A stretch of DNA of 64,000 bases from Cyrtodaria siliqua (GCA_037043455.1 JAWPHD010000089.1:62001-126000); one strand, 5' to 3'. Shown: positions 42,776 to 54,346, counted from the first letter of the stretch. Numbers and translations are program-made. Notes: generated from the sequence alone by a model not told the origin.

Positions 42776-43590
42776 ACTTGTTAATATAGACAGTTACAGA
42801 AAGGACTGTCATTCAGTAGTGGGATGCAGATTGATTTAGTTTTTCAGAACACACACTGAGTAACTCAGTTTTTTAGAACACATTGAGTAACTGTTTTTTT
42901 TAGAACACATGAAGTAACCCAGTTTTTCAAAACACACCGAGTAATGCAGCTTTTCAGAACAAACTGAGTAACTCAATTTTTTTGATAAAGGTAACTTGTT
43001 ATTATAGACAGTTACAGAAAGAACTGGTCATTCAGTAGTGAGATGCAGATTGATTCAATTTTTCAGAATACACACTGAGTAACTCAGGTTTTTAGAACAC
43101 ATTGAGTAACTCAGCTTTTCAGAACACATTGAGTAAGCCAGTTTTTCAAAAGACATTAAGTAACTCAATTTTTAAGAACACACTGAGTAACCCAGTTTTT
43201 CAAAACACATTAAGTAACTCAATTTTTAAGAACACACAGAGTAACTCAGTTTTTCAGACCTGAGTAACTCAGTTTTTCAGAACACACTGAGTAACTCAGT
43301 TTTTCAGAACAAACAGAATAACTCGATTTTTCAAAACACACTGAGTAACTCAGTTTTTTCAGAACAGAACACACTGAGTAACCCAGTTTTTTCAGAACAG
43401 AACACACTGAGTAACTCAGTTTTCAGAACAAATAGTAACTCAGTTTTTCAGAACAGAACACACTGAGCAACTCAGTTTTTCAGAACACACTGAGTAACTC
43501 AGTTTTTCAGAACACACTGAGTAACTCAGTTTTTCAGAACAGAACACACTGAGTAACTCAGTTTATCAGAACACACTGAGTAACTCAGTA
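42776..43590. repeat. 27-bp satellite with a dyad in each unit, plus a larger duplication
   Basis: The unit is AACACACTGAGTAACTCAGT followed by TTTTCAG, about 27 copies, with frequent extra AGAAC words. Each unit contains ACTGAGT-A-ACTCAGT, a perfect 7-bp inverted repeat around one base. The leader ATAGACAGTTACAGAAAG... and ATTCAGTAGTGGGATGCAGA occurs at 42785 and again near 43001, so a 216-bp segment was also duplicated. Confidence 0.92.
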
Positions 43591-44574
43591 ACTTCTTTCC
43601 TAGTTTTAAAAATCTTTTACATTCCTCATTGAGTTATGACTTTCTTTATAACCTTAAAATGCGAATTCTATGAAATAAATGGACTAGCTGTTTTTAGATT
43701 AAAACCTTATAACATAGAATGCAATAATCTCGTTAATAGTGTCCACTAATTTACTTCATTCTACTTTTTTCTGTCTTTTCTCTGGAAAAAAAACACATCA
43801 AGACATTAACTTGACAAAATTACCATTTTAAAGAAAGAGCCAAATGGTGTTTAGTGTCAATTTTATTCTGGTCAAATAACGCATTATTGAACTAAACCAG
43901 CATGCTGCTAACGTGACCAATTAAGTCCATCATCATATTGTGTCCTATCAAATGAATTCCTAATTAGGCAGAGCCTCTGAGGTGATGATGATGGTAATTT
44001 TAACATGTTTCAGCAGTCAGCTCGGCATTATCCAGAAAACAAGAAAGCTTCTCTTTGACATGGTGAGAAATGAGTTTCAAAGCCTGCTACTTTTATTAGT
44101 TTTAATCATCTTTGTTTTCCATTGTTCTTGTCAGCAGCTTATCGGGGAAAAACACGTGCATACACAATCTGTCGCACGAGTACATTTTCCTTCGAGGGAA
44201 TCTCTTTTCTTCCAACTAGTGGACTTTGTTGACCAATCTGTGGACTAATTGTGGTCGAACGTTTTTTTCACGCTAAATTAACGACGAGAAATGACAAGTA
44301 GCATGACTCCGGTTGGTGTCAAGACTGATAAATACTTCTTTGTCTCTTAATAAGAAAACAGCATTAAAATACTTCTATCAGTAAATATCTGAATAATTTA
44401 ATATATACTAATAGCAACTTCCAACGTCCTATACCTGTAGTACAACATTTCGAATTTCAATTGATTTACATAAATATTGGTTATTTTAATGAAAAATCAA
44501 GTTGCACATGCACCGAGCTTGAAAATAGTTGGTACGAAAATGATGGGCAAGTGCAACACGATGTCACCTTTCCA
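43591..44574. other. Unique sequence; possible regulatory DNA; no gene called
   Basis: Bases 43860-43990 have homeodomain-like words (CCAATTAAGTCC, CCTAATTAGGCAG). An 88-codon frame at 43982-44248 includes a hydrophobic run (LLLLLVLIIFVF), but it begins with four ATG codons of a GATGATGATG run and has no other support. Confidence 0.3.
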
Positions 44575-44600
44575 CCCCCCCCCCCCCCCCCCCCCCCCCC
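44575..44600 (+). repeat. Poly(C) run of 26
   Basis: An uninterrupted homopolymer of 26 C, then ACCTCCCC. Such runs are rare, form i-motif/G4 structures and are error-prone in sequencing, so the exact length is uncertain. Confidence 0.9.
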
Positions 44601-45232
44601 ACCTCCCCATATATGACAGGGCATAATTAAGCATGACCTTGAACTTTCACCTACCAGTACCAATTTTTTTACAATAGTAAATCCTATAATCTTTCCAGCA
44701 TAATGAACATGTGAAGTGAAAAGACCAAGAATCCCAAAGAGTATTCTATTTAATCAATGCCTCTAAGCTGCCACTGCAATAACTGACATGGTCAAACAAA
44801 TCTGTCCCTAGATGCACATAACCATAACTGTAAAACTGTAAATTTTTCTGGACTAAACCATCAACGGCTGTGAAAGGTCATGGAAACTGTGCAATAATAA
44901 TAATAAAATGTGCAGTACAGAAGCCACCGTGGCCAATATAATACTCTTCAGTGTGATCAACCTAATAACTCGCTATTTGATGGGAACGATATTGTCACCG
45001 GTATGACGGAGACCTTTTCTTATTGAGTATATCATTACAACATAAGAACCATAGAGTGTTCCTTCTCAGCCATGTGTTACATTTTCAAACTATTTTGTAT
45101 ATCGAAAAATAATTTCCCCCACCTTTTTTTCCAAAAGAGGGGCATAAACTTTTTTATAAAAATATTTATTTTTTATATATTATGAGAACTAGTTTGTTTT
45201 GTTTTTACGGTCGCAAATAAATGCCCCTTTTT
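44601..45232. other. Unique sequence with decayed element words
   Basis: GAGGGGCATAAACTTTTTTAT and AAATAAATGCCCCTTTTT (45134-45230) form a loose inverted pair flanking an AT-rich core, probably a worn foldback. No gene. Confidence 0.35.
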
Positions 45233-46808
45233 AGCTCTACTGATCAGAGATCAGCAGAGCTTATGCCGTGGTGCGGCGTCCGTCGTCCGTCTGTCCGTCT
45301 GTCTGTCTGTCCGTCTGTCCGTCTGTCCGTAAACTTTTATTTGTAGCGACTTCACAGCTGAAACTACTGGATGGATATTCATGAAACTTTACAGAAATGT
45401 TGCCCATAAAGTCTAGTTGATCCTAGCAAAAATTCATGTTGATGTGAAATCCAAGATGGCCACCAAAGCTAAAAATAGAGTTTTAAAATACAAGTTTGTA
45501 GCGACTTCTTCTTGAAAACTATAAGTGATATTGATATGGGACTTTTTCTAAAATGATCAGCATGACATGATGTTGATCCTAGTCAAAAATCGTTTTGATT
45601 CAACATTAAACATGGCTGCCAGCGGCCATCTTTGTTTACATAGAGTTATATAGTAAAAACTTGTAGCGACTACTTCTCTGAAACTACTTGGCGGATTGTC
45701 ATGAAACTTTACAGGAATGTTGCTCTTGATGTCTAATTGATCCTAGAAAAATTTCAGGTCGGCCGGAAATTCAAGATGGCCGTCACAGCTAAAAATAGAT
45801 TTTTAAAAAATAAGTTTGTAGCGACTACTTCTTGAAAACTATAAGTGATATTGATATGGGACTTTTTCTAAAATGATCAGCATAACATGATGTTGATCCT
45901 AGTCAAAAATCGTTTTGATTCAACGTTAAACATGGCTGCCAGCGGCCATCTTTGTTTACATAGAGTTATATAGTAAAAACTTGTAGCGACTACTCCTCTG
46001 AAACTACTTGGCGGATTGTCATGAAACTTTACAGGAATGTTGCTCTTGATGTCTAATTGATCCTATCAAAATTTCAGGTTGGCCGGAAATTCAAGATGGC
46101 CGTCACAGCTAAAAATAGATTTTTAAAAAATAAGTTTGTAGCGACTACTTCTTGAAAACTATAAGTGATATTGATATGGGACTTTTTCTAAAATGATCAG
46201 CATGACATGATGTAGATCCTTGTGGAAAATTATTTTGATTCGACGTTAAACATGGCTGCCAGTGGCCATCTTTGGTTACATAGAGTTATATAGTAAAAAC
46301 TTGTAGCGACTACTCCTCTGAAACTACTTGACGGATGTTCATGAAACTTCACAGGAATGTTGCTCTTGATGTCTAGTTGATCCTAGAAAAATTTCAGGTC
46401 GGCCGGAAATTCAAGATGGCCGCCACAGCTAAAAATAGATTTAAAATAAATAAGTTTGTAGCGACTACTTCTTCAAAACAATAAGAGATATTGATATGGG
46501 ACTTTTTCTAAAATGATCAGTATGACATGATGTTGGTCCTTGTCGAAAATCGTTTTGATTTGACCTTAAACATGGCTGCTTTGTTTACATAGAGTTATAT
46601 AATGAAAACTTGTAGCGACTACTTCTTTGAAACTACCCGACGGATTTTCATGAAACTTCACAGGAATGTTGCTCTTAATGTCTTATTGATCTTAGCAAAA
46701 TTTCAGGTCGGCCGGAAATTCAAGATGGCCGCCACGGCTAAAAATAGATTTTCAAAAAACAAGTCTGTAGCGACTACTTCCTGAAATCAAAATCAATCAG
46801 TAGAGCTT
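45233..46808 (+). mobile_element. TIR element built of 320-bp dimer units
   Basis: The left end AGCTCTACTGATCAGAGA and right end AATCAGTAGAGCTT are inverted over about 13 bp. After a run of GTCCGTCTGTCC words (45283-45330) come about 4.5 units of 320 bp. Marker AAGATGGCCG lies near 45773, 46093, 46413 and 46725. Each unit is two related halves that both contain TTGTAGCGACTACTTC. One half has GAAACTACTTGGCGGATTGT, the other GATATTGATATGGGAC and AACATGGCTGCCAGCGG. Non-coding. It is followed by CAAGGTCATTGACCTCTTG, common beside this family. Confidence 0.82.
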
Positions 46809-46882
46809 CAAGGTCATTGACCTCTTGTTTATAAAATACAATACCCCCGGGGGTGTTTATACGGGTGTATACAGTATAATAG

Positions 46883-47165
46883 GGTGCTGGCATGGCCAAG
46901 TGGATAGCGGTGGACTTAGAAATGGAGGACCTGGGTTCAGGCATCACTGGCACCGTTGGGTTTCTCCGATGTGTACTTATAGCCAAGATACTTCACCTAG
47001 CCTCGGTGGTCGGATGGGAACGTAAACCTGGTGGTCCCATGTATCTGGAGAACCCAAGATTTTGATAGCGAGAGTAGGGTACTGTTCCGGATTCCTACGA
47101 ATCCTTCGATCTCTCTGGGATGGCTTGATTAACCTAAACAAGGTTCTGATAAGTCATTAAAAATC
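46883..47165 (+). mobile_element. SINE family A, near full-length copy
   Basis: The head has A box TGGCCAAGTGG and B box GGGTTCAGGCA. The body has GGGAACGTAAACCTGGTGGT, CCCATGTATC, GAGAGTAGGGTACTG and CGATCTCTCTGGGATGG, ending AAGGTTCTGATAAGTCATT. Divergence from the 20000 copy is substantial. Frames of 60-70 codons here are not coding. Confidence 0.82.
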
Positions 47166-48130
47166 TCTGGCCATGTTTTGTTTCATGAAAATAACAGTGT
47201 TTATTTAAAACGAAATCAATACACAACAATAGACATTTACAATACACACACTGCAATATCTGTGAAAAGTGAGAATACGATTTTATTTGATGACGTAGAA
47301 AACTGTGAACAGGCAAATTAATCCGAGGTAAATGTATTTATCAATTATCTGGCAATAGTTGTGCAGCTATACACTTCAGATTTATCTCATTTCCCCGTGC
47401 AGTCACGCAGTGGTAAAAGCAGTATCTTCGTCATGCAAATAATAATTATTTTTACATACAACTTCGTAGCGGTTTTAAATGTGTGTTTCTCTCCGGGACT
47501 ATCAAGAAATGTTCATATGATGTTTACGAGTTAAATTTGTTAATTGATAATACTACAAAAAGGGTGGCTATTCCCCTTTAAACAACAAACAAAATGTTCA
47601 TGTTAATTCATTCATTTATTTCTGTCTTTCAAAACCAAAATGAAACAAAAATGAAACAGAAGGAATCTGTTATTTTTCCTACAGTCTGGTGCATCTAAAC
47701 ATAAACTTTGAAATATTACTCTAATATTTTTCCCTGCAGACTCAATTTCAGTAATAAATCATAAATATCATCACATAAATCAACTATTTATGAGAGGCAA
47801 CTGAATGAGAGGGTATAATAACCATAATTGCTAAAAAAAATAATTTAAAAAAATCTCACTATTTATTAATAGCAAAAAAGTGGTTACAGTTTTGTTCAAT
47901 TTACTACTTATTTTTATTGCTTTCATGAAATTTGAAAGTTAAAGCTACAGAGTCCCTATATCAATCGATTTCTTCTTCGTAGGCGTGTCTTCATTTGTAA
48001 GTTCATGTTCACCAGCTCAGTTATTTAAGCGAGAAAATATAGTGCAGGAAATCATTTACTGTATATACATAGACCAGTGCACATCGTACCTATACACAGG
48101 TAACAATGATTTTTACAGACGAAAAAAGTT
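47166..48130. other. Unique AT-rich sequence, no gene seen
   Basis: A few MITE-like words occur (GTGGCTATTCCCCTTTAAAC near 47563; GTTAAAGCTACAGAGTCCC near 47938), roughly facing each other. They could be worn termini of one element of about 390 bp. Otherwise unique. Confidence 0.3.
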
Positions 48131-48203
48131 AGCTTCTTGCGGGGCTCGAACACACAACCTTCTGATTTCAAGTCCGGCGCTCTATCCACTGAACTACAAC
48201 GCT
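48131..48203 (-). mobile_element. tRNA-like sequence, minus strand
   Basis: A box TAGTTCAGTGGATAGAGCG and B box TGTTCGAGCCCC are well spaced for a 73-nt class I tRNA. The D stem pairs (GTTC/GAGC) and the anticodon loop reads CTTGAAA (anticodon TGA). The acceptor arms do not pair and the anticodon stem has mismatches, so it is a tRNA pseudogene or SINE head. No SINE body recognised. Confidence 0.5.
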
Positions 48204-48472
48204 ACTTGAGAACATAGTATACTAACTACCATATATTATGAGGTAAAATAACTTAACATATTTGAACGCAACTAAAGATGGATCAACATATTGTCGCACG
48301 TGTAGATTAACATTGCCTGGTGTAATACTGTATGTTATCAATATGAAACTAATACTTCGCCTCAAATCAACCAAATCTCAACTTGTTATTTAGCGCTTGA
48401 TGAGTTTGTGTGCGCGCGCTTGTTATAACGTAATGCCTATTTAGTGTTAAAAATGCTACAACGTACCAATAA

Positions 48473-48553
48473 ATAGCAGTGGCCTAGTGGTTCAGCGTAC
48501 ATCTTTCAAAACTTACAAGTGCAAGGCTGTGATTCAAATCCCGTTCCGGGCAA
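48473..48553 (+). mobile_element. tRNA-like sequence, plus strand
   Basis: A box TGGCCTAGTGG and B box TGATTCAAATCCCG with an extended variable region; the putative anticodon loop TTCAAAA would read CAA (Leu type). The arms pair poorly. It lies 270 bp from another tRNA-like sequence in the opposite orientation. Probably a decayed SINE head. Confidence 0.45.
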
Positions 48554-48780
48554 CTATTTTTTATCACATATATTCTGGAGCCGTATATTTATCGATGTTA
48601 CCTGTACTGAGGCTAAATAAAACCGTGAAATTTACCGCATCGATTTCTGCTTATATACCGACTTTTTGGGTGTTCGTCGATATGAAACTACTTCACACGT
48701 GACTCATTCATATTCATGAGTTATTACCAGTTAAAATAGGGACTGTACAGCTTTAACTACAAAAGAAAGAAATAAGTGAA

Positions 48781-48974
48781 TACCATATTTCCCTAATAGT
48801 AGTGTCCTGAGGCTATGCAAAATGCTAAGTGGGCACTTTTATGAAGAAAAAAAAATAAATATATATATATATATGTATGTATTGAATTTTGAAAGATTTT
48901 TTTATTTTTTTTGGAAGGTGGGGGAGGGGGCCACTACTATTAGGGGAGGTGCCTTTATTAGGGGGAATACAGTA
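48781..48974. mobile_element. MITE, TACCGTATTT family, copy 3
   Basis: TACCATATTTCCCTAATAGT at the left is mirrored by TTATTAGGGGGAATACAGTA at the right. Second-layer matches are AGTAGTGTCC against GGCCACTACTATTAGGGG. The interior has a TATA run and a G-rich arm. TA at both borders. Confidence 0.6.
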
Positions 48975-49432
48975 GCTTTTATCAGCTCTATGAAAACAAG
49001 AGCAATCATAGACAGTGAAACATATTCCCAAATATTTTTGATGATAATCTTCCAATTAGAAGTGATAGGTGAAATTAAAACATGCTAAAAACTGCCAAAA
49101 AAGCAGGAAAAGAACCTGTGATAAACATCAAGCATGCGAAAATAACTTTAGGGTTTCAGAGCAGCATCCATTTTGGATTTTTTAAAAAATATTTCTGTGC
49201 TTCCAACTTTTTACTTGTTGACTATTCTTATGGATGGCACGAGGTATACACTGCTATAACTACCCAGGAATAAGTGGGTCATACATAGTCTAAAATGAAA
49301 ACGGTGCGCTGTTATAAAATTATAAAAAAATAAAATATGTTTTTAATACAGGAGATAGAAAAAATATTGAATTGTGATTTTTTTGATGTTTTTTGGATAT
49401 AAAAGATATTTTTTTCTTTTGAGCTTCACTGG
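48975..49432. other. Unique AT-rich sequence
   Basis: No gene or repeat structure seen; a 63-codon frame at 49082-49273 has no support. Confidence 0.3.
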
Positions 49433-49626
49433 TATAAGCATATAAGAATCTTTTATGGGTATCCGGTGAAGATAGGGTATCCGGTGAAGATAATTCCAAC
49501 CCGAGGTATACATGTTTTTATCGGAACCGAGGTTCTGCCAAGGTTCCGATTAAAACACTTATACTGAGGGTTGAAATTCCCTATCTGAACCGAATACCCA
49601 TGATAGATTCTTTTTCTTGCATATCA
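49433..49626. mobile_element. MITE family C (GGGTATCCGG), copy 3
   Basis: The left arm AGAATCTTTTATGGGTATCC, then GGTGAAGATAGGG, is mirrored by the right arm CCCTATCTGAACCGAATACC, then CATGATAGATTC. GGTATCCGGTGAAGATA is duplicated in tandem at the left. The centre has AACCGAGGTTCTGCCAAGGTT, itself partly palindromic. Confidence 0.75.
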
Positions 49627-50236
49627 GAGAAATGTTGTGCATTGACATGAATTTTATCTCGACCTTAGGGTGAGATGGAAATATCTAGCCCAAGTAAAAT
49701 GACAGATACATACATACCAGCAATATTAATTGGTATAAAAGTCACACACAATTATTTGTGTGGTCCCATAACAATTATTTACATCAAACAGCAGTTACTG
49801 TGACAAATGATTGCTGTATTTGAAAGTAAATATTGGACAAAAAATGGGACATTTTTAACCTCTTACAACTTAGAGTTCAATCATGAGACAAAGAAAGTTG
49901 TAGCATTGTGGGTGACATTTCCTGTGATAGATGCAAAACATTACATCTTTAATTTAGGTAACTAAAGGGGCGTGGCTATACCGTACTACAACTACCAGAT
50001 AGAGGAATTTAGAGTATGGACATCATTCTTGATATCAGTGTTACTAAGTACACCATGCTACAAAAAAGATAGAGTCTGTCTCAGATCGTTGGTTATTTAA
50101 AACACCTCGATAGGCTACGTCCACCTCGTTATTTAAATATAAGCCAACTCGCTGAAACCAGACTGTCTATTACATAGAATTCATTCATGGATTTCCAATT
50201 ATTTATTTGGCAGCCTTGGAGTTTCCTTTTTTTGGT
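49627..50236. other. Unique sequence, no gene seen
   Basis: No structural feature recognised. Confidence 0.3.
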
Positions 50237-50402
50237 TCGCCTTGTCCAGGACAGTAAATACTGTGTCTAAAACTTTCTCACCTCTCACTGCTGTGGGTTT
50301 GAATCCCACTGGGAGCTCGACTTGTCAAATAAGAGTGTCGTTTCTCTCTCTTACAGATTTTGGGAGATATACAGTGTTCAATGTGCTAAAAATGACGTAA
50401 AA
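50237..50402 (+). mobile_element. SINE family B, diverged partial copy
   Basis: CTAAAACTTTCTCACCTCTC, GGGTTTGAATCCCACTGG, GAGCTCGACTTGTCAAATAA and GTGCTAAAAATGACGTAAAA match the B-box half and the 3' end of family B. The A-box end is lost and the middle is shortened. Confidence 0.7.
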
Positions 50403-51345
50403 ATTGTCCATTTTGGTGTAAATATGAATCCAACATTCAAAATAGTCACAATGTTTTTTCACAAATAAAGGTCCTTGGAATAAAAACCGACTCCATCCTA
50501 GGATTATAAGCTTTAATATCTGATAAATATGGAAACTTGAATGAATGAATGGTGTTTTACGGCACGTCGACACATAAACAGGTCATACTGTGCACAAAAA
50601 CTAATGAAAGATGAAGAAATGAAGTATTAATTAAAAATTAATGTAAATATATAAAGATAAAACTATTAAAAAATAAGGGACGATATGGTAGTAATATAAA
50701 CTATATATGTAAATCAACAAATGCCCGTCAACGGGTATATAAACAAGTAAATATATATATAAGAACACATTATAATTAAGAAATAGAACGTCATTTACGG
50801 TGAATAATCGTGTAATATATCACGGTTTGGAGTTAATTGCAAACAATAATTTCACAAGCCCGATTTAACAACCAACAGTGATATATTACAAGATGATATT
50901 GCAAACGTTACAGTGATATATCCTTGAATATAACGAGATATTTTTAACTAGGCTATATAGTGGGGGTGTATTAGAATGATTTATATAGTCTGATTTCTTT
51001 TAGGAAATCTAAAACAAGACTAAAATCTATAGTATCAAATAACTCTTTCATAGTATTAACATTGTAGTACCTTTGACACATAGGATCAAAGTCTTGAAAC
51101 AAAATCTTCGATTTCCGACCTTACAAAGTAAATACTATATTAAAGTCCTAATCCAAATTTTCAACAAAAAAAAGTGTGTGATTTTACATTATTGTGAAAA
51201 TAAGTTTTAGGATAGGCACAACATTTAAAAAGAGAGATGTAGCAGATCGAACAGGTGGAGAAATAAAATAAGATTCATGATTTCGACTTCTATTTTCATT
51301 TCAGTTTTGCAAAATTTAGGGTTGGCTCTTCTGTAAATCTAAAAA
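50403..51345. other. Unique AT-rich sequence with a weak inverted pair
   Basis: TGTAATATATCACGG near 50811 and CAGTGATATATTACAAG near 50876 are inverted; a further GTGATATATCC follows. GGAGTTAATTGCAAAC and GATATTGCAAACGTTACAG repeat nearby. GAATGGTGTTTTACGGCACG near 50547 resembles the start of another mollusc repeat. No gene. Confidence 0.35.
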
Positions 51346-51588
51346 TAAAACAAGAGGGCCAAGACAACCCTGAATCGATCACCTGAGGATCTTTGCAATG
51401 ATGAAAAAAAATTCCTCCTGCAAATGCTGATTGAAGATGTTTTTAAGTCTTTCCTTAAGTAAGTCTATGTAAAAACATGCAAAATCTCTACATACAAACT
51501 TTGGGCTCAGGAGTTGCAGCCATCATTGACCCATGGGACTTCAAATGAGCAAACTTGATAGACCAGGGTTTTGCGATCATTAATAATA
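51346..51588 (+). mobile_element. 5' fragment of a tandem-unit element
   Basis: ACAAGAGGGCCAAGACAACC, CTGAATCGATCACCTGAGG is a typical left end of a mollusc tandem-unit element. Only one unit remains before the next element begins at 51589. Confidence 0.6.
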
Positions 51589-52709
51589 ACAAGAGCATCA
51601 AGAACGCGACACACCGCTATCCCAAGATGTATTCACATACCAAGTCCGGTGTCTCTAAGTGTTATAGTATTGAAAATACGGCCCGGACAAGCATTTTCTA
51701 TGACAGAGGTCACAGGTCAAGGTCACAATGACCTTATTTTGGTACGCTACACACCGCTATCCCAAGATGTATCCACATACCAAGTTTGGTATCTCTAAGT
51801 GTTATAGTATTGAAAATACGGTCAGGACAAGCATTTTCTATGACAGAGTCACAGGTCAAGGTCACAATGACCTTATTTTGGTATGCGACACATTGCTATC
51901 CCAATATGTATTCACATACCAAGTTTGGTATCTCTACGTGTTATAGTATTGAAAATACGGTCCGGGCAAGCATTTTCTATGACACAGGTCACAGGTCACA
52001 GTGACCTTTTTTGGTATGCTACACACCGCTATCCCAAGATGTATCCATTTACCAAGTTTGGTATCTAAAAGTTTTATAGTATTGAAAATATGGCCCGGAC
52101 ACATACCAAGTTTGGTATCTCAAAGTCTTATAGTTTTGAAAATATGGCCTGGACAAGCATTTTGGAAGGACGGAGGGATGGACGGACGGAAGGATGGACG
52201 GACATGGTGCAAACCTATAGTCCCACTGGGACCGGTGGGGGACATTTTCTATGCTAGAGGTCACAGGTCAAGGTCAAGGTCACAATGACCTTATTTTTGT
52301 ATGCGACACATCGTTATCCCAAGATGTATTCACATACCAAGTTTGGTATCTCTAAGTGTTATAGTATTGAAAAAACGGTCCGGACAAGCATTTTCTATGA
52401 CAGAGGTCACAGGTCAAGGTCACAATGACCTTATTTTGGTATGTGACACACCGTTATCCCAAGATGTATTCACATATCAAGTTTGGTATCTCTAAGTGTT
52501 ATAATATTGAAAAAAACGGTCCGGACAAGCATTTTCTATGACACACACCACTATCCCAAGATGTATCCACATACCAAGTTTTGTATCTCAAAGTCTTATA
52601 GTATTGAAAATATGGCCCGGACAAGCATTTCGGAAGGACGGACCGGCAGACGGACAGACGGACGGGGTGCAAACCTATAGTCCCCCCATGGATTGGTGGG
52701 GGACTAATA
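51589..52709 (+). mobile_element. Tandem-unit DNA element K, composite of two copies
   Basis: It opens ACAAGAGCATCAAGAACGCG. About seven units of 135-145 bp carry CACACCGCTATCCCAAGATG, CACATACCAAGTTTGGTATC, TAGTATTGAAAATACGG and GTCAAGGTCACAATGACC. A complete 3' end (GTGCAAACCTATAGTCCC, then a GTGGGGGAC hairpin) occurs at about 52206-52242, and again at 52666-52709. So two copies are fused, or one sits inside the other. Many 60-95-codon frames on both strands come from the unit. Confidence 0.8.
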
Positions 52710-53373
52710 AAGAACAAGGGAACAAGAGGGCCTGTGGAAGCTCTACAAGGTAAAATGGCTCTTATATCAAGGGGTTTCATCATTAAATTACTTTCAATAC
52801 CTTTTTACAAATGCAAAACACAACAACACCCTCAACCGAAATTTAAACCCACAACTCCATGCTAACAATTTAAAATTTCTCTATATAAATCTATATGCAA
52901 AATCGATATATACAAACATTAGAAAAATTAACAAAACAAAAAGTGCATCCAAACAGAAAACAATAATTACAAGAGGCCCAAGGGGGCCTGTATCGCTCTA
53001 CTGGCTATATGGAGTCTGTGGTGGGGAACAAGACATTGATATGCGTAACTAGGCTTTTTTACCGATCATTCCTGCCAAGTTCACTGAAATCTAGCCAGGG
53101 GTTCGGGAAAACTTTTCTGTATAAAGTTGGTGTATAAGGGGCCTTAACTCTGTCAAAAATTATTCAACCGGAACATGGCGATGATATGACTATGCTTGGC
53201 ACTGATCATCCCTGCAAAGTTTCGTTGAAATCAAGCCAGGGGTTCAGGAGAACTAGTCTGGACAAAGTTTGTGCACTAAAACCTTAAAACTCTGCCAAAA
53301 ATCATTCAACCGTAATACGGCGATGATATGCACAACTAGGCCTGGTACTGATCATCCCTAAAAAGTTTCGCTG

Positions 53374-54346
53374 ACAGGGGACACAGTGCACGAAAATTCC
53401 ACTCGTCCGCTAGTATTGACGAGTGGAATTCGAATCCGGACGAGTGAAACCCATGAATCGGTCGTCCGAGTAACATTTCAGTAGAAAAACAACAACAAAT
53501 AAAATAGTTCTTACATAGTTTATTAGGCGATTAAATGCAGTAAATAGTCGCAACTCTGTTTATTCAGCGATAAAAATATTCGGAAATTACGCATTTCCGT
53601 TTTGCGGCTCCCGTTCTTATTTCACGGAGCGCGAACGTTACGGTGTTTGATGTCTTTCACGGGGGAAATCTTTAAGGGCACTTAAGGTGACTTGGACCAG
53701 GGCCTTCAGGAAGGGGAATTGCAAAAAGTATGCTGTTTTCCTATATTGGAGCTTAACATTTTTTAATATTTTTTGTTTTATGAGGGGAATTTTTCACAGG
53801 AAAAGGGGAAAATATATGCCATGCCAGAGTAACCGTAATGACCATGATCAGACTGTAGTGAACTATAGAATATGAATATAGTCATCTATGATACTGGTCA
53901 AAGTTTCATAATTTTCATTGATTTATATAAAGAAAAAAACAACATGTCATGGTGTTTCCCTTTGTTGTCTTTATATATAATAGTGTTAAATGATGGTATC
54001 CGACTACTTTGACTTATGATCTTCAACAATCAGAGCAGGACGAGTAAACATCCTATAAGGACGAGTAACATGTCAATGCCACTCGTCCATCCTAGTAGGA
54101 CGTACAGTAAAATATATTTCTTCCCCTGGGACAAAATATACTTTACTGTATACTCGTCTTACAAGACGAGTGGCATTGACATGTTACTCGTCCTTACAGG
54201 ATGTTTACTCGTCCTGCTCTGATTGTAAAAGTTCATAAGTCAAAGTAGTCATTTAACACTATTATATATATAAATAAACAATGGGAAACATCATAATATG
54301 TTGCCAATATTCGGCGGTAAAAATAACCAAAAAAAATTACTGGTAG
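53374..54346. mobile_element. 970-bp insertion within element H
   Basis: The left junction follows AAAAGTTTCGCTGA, the right junction precedes AAAACCTTTAAACGG, where an intact unit would be continuous. The segment holds several CACTCGTCC/GGACGAGTG words (53400-53470) and the large palindrome at 53947-54295. No open frame of note apart from 62 AT-biased codons at 53687. The ends are not clear inverted repeats, so the class is unknown. Confidence 0.6.
53947..54295. repeat. 350-bp palindrome with about 160-bp arms
   Basis: The left arm (53947-54114) contains AATAGTGTTAAATGA, CTACTTTGACTTATGA, AATCAGAGCAGGACGAGTAA, ACATGTCAATGCCACTCGTC and TACAGTAAAATATA. The right arm (54137-54295) is its inverse, differing by a roughly 10-bp insertion and some substitutions. 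The centre is about 22 bp (CTTCCCCTGGGAC). The arms would fold into a long hairpin. Confidence 0.85.

Noticed and set aside
43982..44248. 88-codon frame with a hydrophobic segment as a secreted or membrane protein
   Set aside because: The start lies in a GATGATGATG run; no Kozak context, splice sites or poly(A) signal decide in its favour.
48131..48203. Functional tRNA-Ser(TGA) gene
   Set aside because: The acceptor arms do not pair and the variable arm is too short for a Ser tRNA.
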